This document shows, one piece after another, positions 12,555 through 23,651 of a stretch of 64,000 nt of DNA (the stretch's first letter is position 1; every line of letters starts with the position of its first letter). Both the position numbers and the translations under genes were made by a program. The stretch comes from Monilinia fructicola (Eukaryota; Ascomycota; Leotiomycetes; Helotiales; Sclerotiniaceae), in contig VICG01000004.1 of the NCBI GenBank assembly GCA_008692225.1, positions 2,957,001 through 3,021,000 of the forward strand, in the 5' to 3' direction. Under the pieces are notes generated by a model. The model did no database searches and was not told where the DNA came from. It worked only from the letters and a program-made list of their open reading frames with translations.

Positions 12555-12713
12555 AAGATATATATATATATAAGGTATCGTTCGAATCGATTTATTCAAA
12601 TAATAGAAATATTAAGTTTAATAATTATTAAAGCTAATAATAAAATTATCATTAATTATTATATAAGAATTTATATTATTATTTACTTAGGTATTTATTT
12701 TATTATATTTAGA
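12160..12713. other. regulator promoter running into AT-rich island; (TA)n tract
   Basis: The first 300 bp is ordinary upstream sequence of the Zn2Cys6 gene. From about 12455 base composition drops to nearly pure A+T. A (TA)n tract lies at 12516-12553. The open frames here are products of low complexity, not genes. Confidence 0.55.
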
Positions 12714-12876
12714 TATAAGAAGGTACTATAGAGGGAATAGAAGCTTAAGGCATCTATTATGCTAAGGGCTATATATATAGCTTCTCTCTTATAATTAGCT
12801 CTTCTTTTCTCTTTATAGTTTATAATTTTAATAAAGTTATTTAATACCTTATAATCTTTTATTCTTTCTTATAATA
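12714..12876. repeat. left LTR (heavily RIP-mutated)
   Basis: It aligns with 16103-16265. Shared landmarks are TATATA-AGCT, TTATARTTAGCTC, TCTCTTTATAGTTTA and AATAAAG. Of the last 16 bases, nine differ from the right copy and seven of these are C-to-T or G-to-A. Confidence 0.82.
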
Positions 12877-13971
12877 AAGTAAACTATTTATTAATAAATA
12901 TAGTTTATTAAAGAAATTATAAGCTTTAATATAGATTTATAAAAATATTATATTTTATTAAATCTTTAATAAATTATTATATTAGAAGATTTATATATTT
13001 AGATTTATTATAGAGAAATCATAGAAAAGTCACGGGATTATACTATATATACCCTATTAGCCACGTTGTATCGTGGCGCGTTATTTTATACGTAATAAGA
13101 TTTTTATCTAATAGTTTAAAAAATTATTATATTTTAATATTATATATAAAAATTATTTGAAATATTAAATTTATTAAAATATTTCTTATTTAATTTAATA
13201 AATTTGTTTTATATAAGTTTAATTATTAAATCTAGTTTATTTTTATTAATTAATTAAGGTATTATTTTTATATAATTAATATTTTTATTTTTTATATTTA
13301 AATTTTATAAAGGATTAAATATATTTATATTAACTTAATTATATTATAATCTATAATTCGATAAATGCTTTTATTCTATCCTTTGAATTTCTTTTTAAAA
13401 TTATTTTAGAGTTCTTTCTATTATATATATAATATTAGATATTAATTATTTATATTATAATATAAGCGTTAATCTATTCTCTAAATAAATTAAGTTTATT
13501 ATTATTTTTATTTTTAAGATTTATTTTATTTCTCTAAAAATTCTTATTTATTTTATATAAAAATGAATTTGGAATTAAAAATATATTAATTATATAATTA
13601 TATTAGATTATATATTATTAAATTATATTAAAAGGTTATTAAAGTTATATAATTATTATATAAAAGTCTTATAAATATAGAAAGTATTACTTTATCTTTT
13701 CTTAATAAATTTAAATTTATAAAATTTTAAAAAATTATATTTATAATTAAGAAATTTTTTTAATATAAAATTTAAAAGATAATATAAAAAGAATATAGTA
13801 TTTTAGATCTTTTATATAAAATATATAAAGTACTTTTATATAATTCTATTTATTTTATTAAAGGTTATTTTATTTTTTAAAGGTTCTTATTATTCTATAA
13901 TTAAAATAAATTAATTATTAATTAATATAGATTTTGCTTTAATTAGAAAACATATATATATATACATACTA

Positions 13972-14126
13972 CTAGCACTCGCGGAAAATAAATTTTTAGA
14001 CTATGGATTCTTCGAATTTTATTACTTAATTGGGACTAGCCCCCAAACCCCCAATCCTTACTTTGTTCGAGGCTAATAAAATTCTACGAATCCATAATCT
14101 AAAAATTTATTTTCCGCGAGTGCTAG
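13972..14126. mobile_element. hairpin MITE, TA-flanked (Tc1/mariner-type), nested in the LTR element
   Basis: A 155-bp near-palindrome. It starts CTAGCACTCGCGGAAAATAA and ends with the reverse complement of that. The inverted repeats run about 51 bp per arm with only a few mismatches, around a roughly 50-base GC-richer loop (GACTAGCCCCCAAACCC). Both ends abut the dinucleotide TA (13970-13971 and 14127-14128). No coding capacity. The element is far less AT-biased than its surroundings, so it probably landed after most of the RIP, or is too short to be targeted. Confidence 0.8.
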
Positions 14127-14127
14127 T

Positions 14128-14160
<33 letters not shown>
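14127..14160. repeat. (TAA)n microsatellite beside the MITE
   Basis: A run of ATA/ATT-type trinucleotides (TAATAATAA...) starts at the right edge of the hairpin element. Confidence 0.85.
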
Positions 14161-14161
<1 letters not shown>

Positions 14162-14577
14162 TTAAAGAATGAAATTATTTTTAAAATCCTTTATTATTAT
14201 ATATTTATTTTCTACTTTCTTAATTTTAATATAAATACTCTTATATTATAAGTATATATCTTATTTGTTTATATTCTATATTAAATATATTAATAATATC
14301 ATATTATATGTTTTATACCTCTTTTTATTTTATACTCTTTTTATTTTTCTATCTCTTTTTATCTTTCTTAATATATTTTTAATACTATTCTTTTAAATAT
14401 ATTTTTTATATTATTCTTTTTATTCTTTTTATTTTATTTATTTTATTTTTTACTCTTTTTCTATTTAATTTAAATCTTAAATTTTACAGAAAGGCTTTAT
14501 AGTTTTTATATATTTCTTAATATATTCTTAACTGTATATAAATTATACTTAGGATTCTTATAATTATAATAATATAC

Positions 14578-14697
14578 CTTTATTATTTATTATTTATTAT
14601 TTATTATTTATTATTTATTATTTATTATTTATTATTTATTATTATTTATTATTTATTATTTATTATTTATTATTTATTATTTATTATTTATTATTAT
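14578..14697. repeat. (TTATTAT)n heptamer satellite
   Basis: About 120 bp of seven-base units (TATTATT), with occasional loss of part of a unit. Confidence 0.9.
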
Positions 14698-14699
14698 CG

Positions 14700-14870
14700 A
14701 AATAAATAAGGGCCTATATGGGATAGCTGGAACGGTATAGCCGAAATGAAATGGCCAAAATAGAATGGGCCGAAATGGAATGGCCGAAATGGAATAGGCT
14801 AAAATGGAATGAGCCGAAATGGAATAGCCGAAATAAAATAGGCTGAAATGTAATAAGCTTAAATGATCGA
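14700..14870. repeat. 14-15 bp minisatellite (GCCGAAATGGAATG-like)
   Basis: About eleven imperfect copies of a unit such as GCCGAAATGGAATG or GCTAAAATGGAAT in tandem. GC content is higher than in the surrounding AT-rich sequence. Confidence 0.8.
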
Positions 14871-15419
14871 TTACCTTTCGCAATGGCTAAAATAACTTAG
14901 CTCCGAAGCAAAACAGAATATCGGTATTAAAAAATTAAGGTTTTCTGCTTACTAATGTTCGACCAATTAAAATTTTCGCTGTTTACTTATAACCAATTAT
15001 ATAAGCCGCTAAGAATTTAAGGTTTATGTTTTTACATTTTGAACCTTTTATAGTATAAGTATAATAGTTATATAATATAACAAATTAATGAATTAAGATT
15101 CTTTAAATCTATAATATAATTATAATATATTATTTATTTTTATTTTTTTACCTTTTATATAAAAGACAAATATCTATATTATTTATAATTTATTTTTATT
15201 TTTATATATTTTAATTAATATTAATATTCGATTCGTATAGTAGAATAATACGCTAATATACTCGGCTCTAATATATATTCCGATAATAACTATAAAATAG
15301 CTCTTAATAAATATTTATATTTTAATACTATATTATATTATAGTTAATTCTAGCTTTAAATAAACATCTAAAAGCACTATATTTATAATTAATTTCATTC
15401 CTTCCTTAGCTTCTTTTCT

Positions 15420-16075
15420 AGTTTCTCCTATAACTCCTTCCTAATCTTAATTCTTCCTTTAGCTTTTTTCTATTACTAGCTTTTAAAAGATATCCTACTC
15501 CTTTTTATTAATAGCTTTTAAAAAGTATTCTTATATTTAATAGTTTTTTAACTTTTGAAAAGTATTTTCTATTAATAGCTTTTAAAAAGCATTCTTATTT
15601 TTAATATTAATAGCTCTTAAAGAATATTTTTATATTTAAAGTTTTCAGCTCTTGAATAGCATTTTTATATTCGATATTAATAGATCTTAAAGAGTATTCT
15701 TATTTTCGATATTAATAATTCATAAAGAGTATTCTTATATTCGAAATCTTTAGCTTTTAAAAAGTATTCTTATATTTAATATTTTCAGCTCTCAACGAGT
15801 ATTCTTATATTCAACGGTTTTCGACTCTTTAAAAGCACCCCTATTAATAGCCCTTAAAAAGCATTCTAATCTTCGATATTAATAACTTTCGAAGAGCATT
15901 TTTATATTTGAAGTTTTCGGCTCTTAAAAAAAGCATTCTTATATTCGACGGTTTTCGGCTCTTCAAGAGCACCCTTGTTAATAACTCTTAACGAGCACCT
16001 TATTTTCAACGTTTTCAACTCTTGAGGAGCACCCTTTTAATGGCTCTTGACGAGCATCAACGAATGGTTTCACCC
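15420..16075. repeat. degenerate tandem repeat array of about 40-60 bp units
   Basis: A recurring unit of the form AGCTCTTAAAGAGTATTCTTAT, then ATTCGATATT or ACGGTTTTCGG, repeats a dozen or so times, becoming less AT-rich and better preserved to the right. It lies inside the LTR element, just before the polypurine tract. The many direct copies mix RIP-like and intact versions of the motif. Confidence 0.7.
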
Positions 16076-16102
16076 GGAGGTAAAAGGCAAAAGGGGGAAG
16101 AG

Positions 16103-16265
16103 TGTAAGAAGATGCTATATAGAGAGAATGAGAGCTTAAAGCATTTATCAAGCTAAAGGCTATATATAGCTCCTTCCTTATAGTTAGCTCTTTTTTTCTC
16201 TTTATAGTTTACAACCTCAATAAAGCTATTCGATGCCCTATAGTCTCTCGTTCCACTTCGTGACA
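16103..16265. repeat. right LTR (little mutated)
   Basis: It starts TGTAAGAAGATGC and ends TTCGTGACA, followed by the target duplication TTAGA. It is the better guide to the original LTR sequence. Confidence 0.85.
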
Positions 16266-16270
16266 TTAGA

Positions 16271-17642
16271 AAAGCTTAATATAATTATTTTATTTAAATT
16301 TTAATATTATATTAAATTTTCTTATAAATTTTCATTAAATATTTATAGATAGTTTAATATTATTTAAAATTTAATTCGAACGCAGCATTTAAACATATAT
16401 ATAGATATAGATATAAAGTTTTAATTTATTTCTTTAACTAAAAAGAAGAATTAAGCTCTAATTGTTAGAAATAAGTAAGAAACTTTCCAAGCTTATTTTA
16501 GATAAAATAATAATTACTTATATAACTTTAGCGATTTATACAACTATCGATTATCACTGTGACTATTACTATCACTGTCACTGACTATGATTATGATTAT
16601 AAACCATGACTTATGACCATCTATATAAGATTAGATGAGGCAAGAGTATGCAGAATATACTAGAATACTAAAATACTGGTTCTACATCTATTTACTTCGT
16701 CTTTCCTAAGTATTACTGAGTAGTAACGTGGACCTTGGAAATGCCCCTTCGTTGGTATCTACCTAGTCCACGGATAATACTCCGCACAACTACAGCTGTA
16801 AACTCCTCCTTCAACCTATCAAACTATCAAGCTAAGATTCAAACCAAACTAACCACCACTCGAGCACCTTTGCGTCAATTAGTTCTATTCTGTAGACATT
16901 TTTCCAAGGTTCCTTATCATTCTTATCAACACCACAAGTCAGAGGGTTGAGAGAGTGAAACAAATCTCTTGGCCATCCAATAACCAACCCGTGAACTTTT
17001 GACTTTGGACCAAATCTTCAAGAAAAGTTACTGTGCAGTGTACATCTCTCTCAGCTTTAGTCTCAAGTTCTCAACCCATCAGACCTTGGAAAGGTAAGCA
17101 GAACGTCTGAAAACCCAGACAAGTGACAATGAATGCATCCATGGATCTCATTGCATCTTCCCAGGTTCGAAGAATCTTACATCTTATGACTAGGTAGGAA
17201 AAATGGCCACGATTATCTCTCATACATTCATTCCACCACTCGTTCCTTCCACATTGCATTGCATTGCATTATATTACATTGCATTGCATTACATTACATT
17301 GCAATATGCAGCATTATCTATCTTCCTTCTCCCATGGTCATGGCCAATACAGTTTGATTAGTACCATTCAAGTCTTATAGAGAGAACCACCCATCATCTT
17401 CAGCTTCCGATATGAAACCCTTTGGACCCTTTTAATCCTTTTAGTCGTTTGGATCCTTCGATGAATGTGTCTCAAATTTTACCCAAAGATTCACCAAGAT
17501 TGCCATGTAAGGTTCCAAGGAATATAATATGTAAAGTGAACGTTGTTGTGGCTATCAGATTCATATATCTGTAATATCCATCTCCTGTTGAATACGTTTC
17601 GAGACGAGAGAGAGAGACGTTCAAGTCACTACAATAAATCAC
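16271..17642. other. transition from AT-rich island to normal DNA; (GCATT)n tract
   Basis: AT-rich to about 16540, then ordinary composition. A pentamer tract GCATT / ACATT lies at about 17252-17310. Small open frames here show no family resemblance. This region is also the upstream flank of the hydrolase gene. Confidence 0.45.
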
Positions 17643-19582
17643 ATGAAATCTGAGATGGAATCAGAAAAAGGGAAAAAGTCATTAACAACATCACGTCGCT
17701 TTCGAGAATACTCATTCTTGAAGTTTTATTCGTCTTTCTTTCTCGCCACTTTTGTTCTTTCGCTTTGGCATTATGGGATTCCTTCTCAACTGATATCTCC
17801 CCTGAATCTCGAATTGAACAACTTACCTTCAAGCAGTTCTAACGAGACTTGGAGATGGACAGATGTAAGTTCTTCGCCCCGATGAAGATTCGCTCACTGA
17901 TCATGGTGACAGGTCGAGCCAAGTGAAGATCTCATCTGGCACCCATGTTACAATACCTTTCAATGTGCTCGTCTCTCTTTACCGTTGGATTGGCTTGATA
18001 TATATCAAACCCTTCCAAGATCACCCTGGCAATAATAAAACTTCCAGCAACGGAGCGCGCCGATTATCGCGGTCCTGTATTCACTAATCCCGGTGGGCCA
18101 GGAGGCTCAGGCATTTTTTCCATGAGAAGAAATGGTCATTTTCTTCAGAAGATAGTGGGAAAGAAAACTATGATCTTATTAGTTTTGATCCTCGGGGCAT
18201 AGCAGCGTCAACCCCGCTTATCAACTGTTGGGGTTCAAAGCAGAATTCGAAGATTTGGAAATTGAGGGATGTAGGGGTCATTGATGCGCATGAGGGCATT
18301 TTATATGATGCTTATGCAAGGGCTAGTGCACTTTCGAAAATGTGTGAGGAGAATATGGAGAGAGAGAAGCCAAAGCTAGAGGGAGAGGAGTCATTGTTGA
18401 AGTTTGTTAGTACGGCAAGTGTGGCACGTGATATGCTTGAGATCATGGAGAAGACTGGGACGGAAAAGATGAGGTATTGGGGTTTTAGTTATGGGACTTT
18501 TCTGGGAGGTGTCTTTGCAGCTATGTTTCCGGACAAGGTGGAGAGGATGGTTAGTGTGATGGTACGTATTCAGCCTCATTATCACAAAAAAACTATTCAA
18601 CAATCTCGTGACCATCATTATCACAAATGCTGACAATGGGGAAAGGAAATGTTGATTACCTCGAATGGTCCACTAACACCCACAAATCCTTTCTCCACGA
18701 TTCTGACAAAGTCATGGAAGCATTCTACCACCACTGTCACCTCTCGGGCCCCACACTCTGCGCTTTCTACTCCCCCACTCCCTCTCAAATATCAACTCGT
18801 CTACAAAATCTCCTCGCTTCCCTCAAAACCCACCCTATAATCGTCCCTTCATCAGACCCAGCCTCCCTCCCCGAAATTATAACCTACACTTCCCTCCAAC
18901 GACTGATCTCTGCCTCTCTCTACCGCCCCATCCTGCTTTTCCCCTCTCTCGCCAACGTCCTTCTCTCCCTGGAAGCCCGAAACGGCTCAGCCTTCATTGA
19001 CCTAGTCTCCGCATTTGGAATGCGCGAACCATTTACCTGCGAATGCACCTCTTGCCAAAATGGGCTCCCATCCCCCGAAACAGAAGACCAAGAAGCAACA
19101 GACGATGCCATGGCAGCTGTCATGTGCAGCGACGGAGGCCCCATGAACGACACCATCTCGGAATTCAAAACCTATGCCGAAACCCTGATGCACGGTGCAA
19201 AAGCCGCCGGCGCCGTCAACGCAGAGACAAGAATGTTATGCGCCGGCTGGAACATCAAACCCAAATTCCGCTTCACAGGTCCGTCTCCCCCTGCAACCTC
19301 CCCCCACCTCCCCCCTCCAATCCAAAACTGACACCCAAACCCACAGGACCCTTCAAGACCCACACCCCGCACCCCATCCTCTACATAGCCAACCATGCCG
19401 ACAACGTCACGCCCCTCCGTAGCGCCAAAGCGAATTCCGCGAATTTCCCCGCCTCGGTCGTCTTGGTGCTCGAGGCCTTTGGTCACACGAGTCTGGCGGC
19501 CCCGTCGCTTTGTGTTGCGCGTTGGGTTCGTGCCTATTTTCAGACGGGAGAGGTGCCGGGGCATGGGACGGTTTGTGTGTAG
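17643..19582 (+). CDS. membrane-anchored alpha/beta hydrolase, S33 / TAP-like peptidase (three single-base frame breaks)
   Basis: Exons 17643-17864, 17913-18561, 18646-19278 and 19347-19582. A basic N-terminus precedes one hydrophobic segment ([15 protein letters not shown]), probably a type II anchor or signal sequence. The oxyanion region ([11 protein letters not shown]), FDPRGI, nucleophile elbow ([11 protein letters not shown]), late Asp (NHADNVTP) and catalytic His (EAFGHTSLA) give the Ser-Asp-His triad and the order seen in fungal S33-type peptidases with a TAP-like C-terminal domain; it likely trims peptides outside the cell or in the secretory path. The frame is broken near 18005 (CAAAC), near 18165 (GGAAAG) and at the exon 2 donor near 18561. 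Each is fixed by one added base, and about 580 aa results. I favour sequence error, but with three breaks in one non-essential gene real decay is possible. Confidence 0.75.
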
Positions 19583-19988
19583 GGGAGACGGGGCTTTTTG
19601 GAGAAAGGAGGGAGGAGAGGAGTGTGGGCGGGGGCGGGGGAGTTTGGGAGAAGAGGGGAGACGACGAGAGGGATAAGGAACTGGGAGATGCGACGTGGGG
19701 CTTGATGATGAATTATGATGTTCGAGACAGTGGATTTGGAAGAGGGGTTTAGATGTTCGAGAGATGGTTAATTAATCAATGAGTCATCTGATCCGATGTT
19801 ATGAGCCTAGGCGGATACTTGATCATGTATGTGCTCTTGATTTTTGATGGGGGATGTACATATCGTGGGAAGAGAGGCGCGGAGGATTAGAGTTAGAGGG
19901 TACCCAAGTCCTTTTCCTGGCGGAGAAATATAATTGCTTAGATTCTGATATTACTGTGAATTCATCTTATCGCATATTTCAAAAATCC
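19583..19988. other. convergent intergenic region, hydrolase / swd3
   Basis: About 400 bp between two converging genes. No gene seen; purine-rich just after the hydrolase stop. Confidence 0.45.
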
Positions 19989-21558
19989 TCAATCCTCCTC
20001 CATCTTCCCCGGACTTCCCGATTCGGATTCACTTCCATCTCTGTCTCTTTCGCGCGAGTGTTCTCTATCGATGCTCATGTCGTCTCTGGGGGTATCATTG
20101 CTGTGACTATAACTCCTTCGTCTGCGGTGCTCTTCCTGAGCTTCATCGTCTGCTTCTCGGTCAGTGTTCATTTCGTCGTCTTCGCGATGTTCGTCGTGGA
20201 TATCGTGTCTGCTTTGGGATTCGAGGTGGAGATCGTGGAGGCCCGTGGATCCATCTTCGTCGCCTACGTCGATCCAGATTCGGACGGTGCCGTCTAGACC
20301 GGCGCTGACGACGGCTCCGTTTGGTCCCGGGGCGGTATCGACCCAGCAGACTACGCCGTCGTGTGTCCGTGGACCTTTTGTATTAATTCTTTTTGTGCTT
20401 ACGTCCCAGAACAGGATGTCACCGTCTTCGCTGCCGGAATTGATGAATCCTTGGTTGCCGCTGAAGCCGAAACTGCCGCCCAGTGAATACTTCTTGTTTA
20501 CATGCCCCTGGTACGTCTTTTTGCAGGTTCCGGCAACGTAGTCCCAGAGCCGGATGCATGAATCGAGCGTGTGCGCGAGTATATATCGTCCATTGGGGGA
20601 GAATCGAACGGTAGTTACGGGCGCGTTGTCTTCGTGAACAAGAGTTCGAAGGCATTGTCCAGTCGCGGTATCCCAGACACGACTAGAGGAGAATCAGTAT
20701 GATGGGAATGCGACAATGAGGAAGGCAAGAAAAAAGGGCTTACATCAGTCCGTCCGTGGAGCAACTGCAGACCAGAGTTCCATCGCGGATAAAATCTACC
20801 GCCCCGACAGGATCCGAGTGCGCAGGTAAACTTCTCATCTGTCTTCTTGCGCGCAGATCCCAGAGAAAAACTGCTTCGTCATAACTTCCGCTAGCTATCA
20901 CATTACCTTTGGGAGAAAACGCCACGGAATATACGTAATTATGATGGCCGAGTAAAGGCGTAGGGTATGGTTTGCCAGTCGCTCGATCCCAAAGTCTAAT
21001 CACCTTGTCATCAGATCCAGAAGCTATAGTGTTCGAGTCAGGACTCCAAGCGATCGTCGATACACCTGCAAGATGTCCTTCCATGGTTCGCATGTGCTTT
21101 CCTGTTTCCGCATCCCATATTTTGATTGTGCCATCGGCAGAACAACTCGCGATCCACCTCCCATTTGGAGAGTACCTTACTTGCGCCACTCCTTTGCGAT
21201 GACCTCTCAGTATGAATTTGCACTTGTAATTGAGTTTTAAGGGTTTGTGAGCTGGTGGTGAAGGTGAGGAATGCGCCGACCGAGGTGAGTCTTCTGAGGT
21301 GGATCTGCTTCTTGAATGATCAGAATTTCGTCGACTTCGGGGACTTCGAGAGCTTCTTAGATGATGTTGGGTATGGTCGAGTTCATCAGCGCTGCCATCG
21401 CTTGAATATGTTCTTGATTGTCGGCGGGATGAATCGTGTCGTGTGCTTGTAGAAGCGCGGATTGGTTTATTGTTCGTCAGCTCATCCGGTGAGCTATAGC
21501 CTGGTGTTGAAACTTCGCTATCGTATCTCCGACGTTTTGCTTGATGTCCTTCTTCCAT
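19989..21558 (-). CDS. swd3: WD40 protein of the WDR5/Swd3 type (COMPASS subunit)
   Basis: Two exons, 21558-20744 and 20682-19989, joined in phase to give 502 aa. An N-terminal disordered stretch rich in Ser/Arg (residues 1-105, with KRRR) precedes seven WD repeats: FILRGHRKGVAQVRYSPNG, ADGTIKIWDAETG, EGHLAGVSTIAWSPD, SDDKVIRLWDRATG, LGHHNYVYSVAFSP and so on to DGTVRIWIDV. The single propeller, order and spacing fit WDR5/Swd3, a core subunit of the nuclear H3K4 methyltransferase COMPASS. KKYSLGGSFGF in repeat six matches the WDR5 type. A long acidic/Arg-rich tail (about 70 aa) is not part of the propeller. Other WDR5-like propellers cannot be fully excluded. The frame is intact. Confidence 0.82.
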
Positions 21559-22108
21559 GTTAAAAGGCGTTGTAGATGCTAAATCAAAAGTCGGGCATTA
21601 ATTTGATCAATTCCCATCCTTGGCAGGATTGATGGCGGCTGATAATAATTAACCGCTAAGATATGGAGAAAGTAAGCGCGATGCGTCTATCTTCCCGCTC
21701 AGGGGTCCAAGATCCCTGAAATGGCGTCGGTTGAGGCGTTTGTACGTCGGATACCTCCGTAAACCCCTGTTTTTTATCTACTTGGTGAAGAAAGCCAGAA
21801 ACGTCACGAAGTTTAATTTAGGAGAAGGAACCAATCAGACTATTAAAGGAAGATTATTTCAAACAACACAGTAGAAGCTCAACACAAGTGTGAGCTTGTT
21901 GTTCGTGTCTCTTTTGGCTACTTCAGTACAATAGATAAGATGAAGAAATAGAGAAATAGATCTTATGCAGCTTTAGGGGTCAAAATCTGATAACGACGCT
22001 CTCAAATTTCATTCTTCAATACTACGCCGCTCCACATCTCAGAGACTCTCCACGACATAAAATTCCGTTTCCTCGCCGTCTTTTGTTTCAGCCCTTGCAT
22101 CAAAGAGT
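21559..22108. promoter_or_regulatory. divergent promoter region, swd3 / isc1
   Basis: 550 bp between two divergent start codons, so both promoters lie here. I see no distinct operator or TATA element. Confidence 0.45.
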
Positions 22109-23651
22109 ATGGAGTCCTCGTCACTAGAAGTTAATGAGATCAATGTGATTACTCTCAATTGTTGGGGTCTTAAGTTTCTCTCTGACCTACGAAATGAGCG
22201 TCTCACAGAGATTGGGAAAGCCATTGGATCTGCGAGTCCCACACCTCAGATAGTTGGTCTACAGGAGTGTTGGACACAGCAAGATTACCAAAGTATACGA
22301 AATGAAACCAAACACATCCTGCCTTACGGAAAGTTTTACCACAGTGGAATATTCGGAGGGGGCTTGGCAATACTGTCAAAATGGCCAATTGAAGAGAGCT
22401 CGATGTTCAGGTATCCCCTGAACGGTAGACCCACGGCATTTTTCAGAGGCGATTGGTTCGTTGGGAAGGGTGTTGCTGGTGCGAGGATACGATTTGGACA
22501 AGGCCCGAAAGATATCGTGGAGGTTTTCACAACGCATGTTAGTACTTCGAAGCTTCTCTCAGGCTGCCAAAACTGACATGAATAGCTTCACGCACCATAC
22601 GAAACAGAACCACACGATTCCTACATATGCCATCGAACTGCACAAGCATGGGAAATAGCAAAGCTGATGCGAGGAGCTGCTGAGCGTGGGCATCTAGTTC
22701 TAGGCCTTGGCGATTTCAACATGATTCCATTATCCCTCGCTCATCGACTTATCAGTACACATTCCCCTGCTCGAGATGTCTGGATGGTCCTACACCCTGA
22801 TTGTTCGATCGGTGCAGCAATTGATGAAGTTGAAAAAGCCCGCCGACGCCCTATACCTACCGCAGAATTTAACTTGCTGGAAAATGGTGCAACTTGCGAT
22901 AGCGTTCTGAATACATGGCGATGGAGCAAGGAAGAGCAAAAACGCCTCGGGCCAAATCGACCAGAGATTGAGATTGCGAGTGATACGCCTGACCCTCGAG
23001 CAAAACGACTAGACTATATTTTCGCCAATACCTGTTTCGATCCAAACAATCCATCGGCAGGAGGATGGATTGTGAAAAGTGCACGAGTCGGTATGCTTCA
23101 ACGACATTCCAAATATCAATGCTCATTGAGTGATCACTTTTCCGTTGAAACAACACTAGTACACACAAAATATGCATCACCCGCCGAGCAAAGCATAGAA
23201 AATAAATCAGCAATGTCTAATGGTGTCTACCTACAAACCGCCCCTTCGGAGTCTCAACTTGTCAGCGCGCATACTCAGCTCAAATCCTCATCCCCGTCTC
23301 ATTTACCATTATCAACATATGATGAGATCATCGCGATGATCCATAAATACCGTCTCAGAGAACGTCGCCAACGACGTCTTCGTCTGGGTCACTTCGTCGC
23401 TTCTGTTTTTTATAAGCATTGGCTGTTTTATTGCTGTTTGGTGGAGTCCTCGTAATTTCGTTGCATTTATACTCATGTTATTATCATCTTTGGGTTTAGG
23501 CGCTGGTATCATAGACGGATTGATTGGAGGCTTGTTTGTTGGAAGTGAAATTAGAGCCCTCAAGGAGTTTGAATGGGAAATCAGTAATGCAAGGGCAGCT
23601 GCCAATGGCGAACCACACTTTTTGGAAGAGGAGGGTATCAAGGATTGGTAG
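22109..23651 (+). CDS. isc1: Isc1-type inositol phosphosphingolipid phospholipase C / neutral sphingomyelinase (one frame break)
   Basis: Exons 22109-22537 and 22586-23651, 48-bp intron. The endonuclease/exonuclease/phosphatase fold is clear: INVITLNCWGLKFLS, GLQECWTQQDY (metal-binding Glu), FTTHLHAPY, LGLGDFNMIPLSL, RLDYIFAN and SLSDHFSVE (catalytic His). Family members cleave inositol phosphosphingolipids to ceramide and are anchored in membranes by two C-terminal helices. Those helices are present (GCFIAVWWSPRNFVAFILMLL, GLGAGIIDGLIGGLFVG, given in parts) but lie one frame away, after a six-T run at 23406-23411. Removing one T gives 497 aa. Read literally, the protein would lose its membrane anchor. 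I favour a sequence error. Confidence 0.87.

Larger units (their letters stand above)
12714..16265. mobile_element. RIP-decayed LTR retroelement (3552 bp) with 163-bp LTRs and TTAGA target duplication
   Basis: Left LTR 12714-12876 and right LTR 16103-16265 are both 163 bp and align along their whole length. Differences are mostly C in the right copy against T in the left, or G against A. The right LTR starts TGTAAGAAG directly after a 14-base purine run (16089-16102), a classic polypurine tract and LTR start, and ends TGACA. Both outer flanks carry the same five bases, TTAGA (12709-12713 and 16266-16270). The 3.2 kb interior is extremely AT-rich on the left, with no recognisable gag or pol, so it is either too decayed to read or a non-autonomous element. 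The right LTR is far less mutated than the left. Confidence 0.85.

Noticed and set aside
12447..12731. 94-codon plus-strand frame in AT-rich DNA
   Set aside because: Made of (TA)n and RIP-depleted sequence (IYIYIY...); chance frame overlapping the LTR start.
14677..14883. Minus-strand frame with repeated FGYSISAHSILA-type units
   Set aside because: It is the translation of the 14-15 bp minisatellite, not a protein gene.
20330..20440. 28-bp intron in swd3 exon 2 (GTAAGC...AAAAG)
   Set aside because: Too short for a fungal intron; the stretch reads through in frame.
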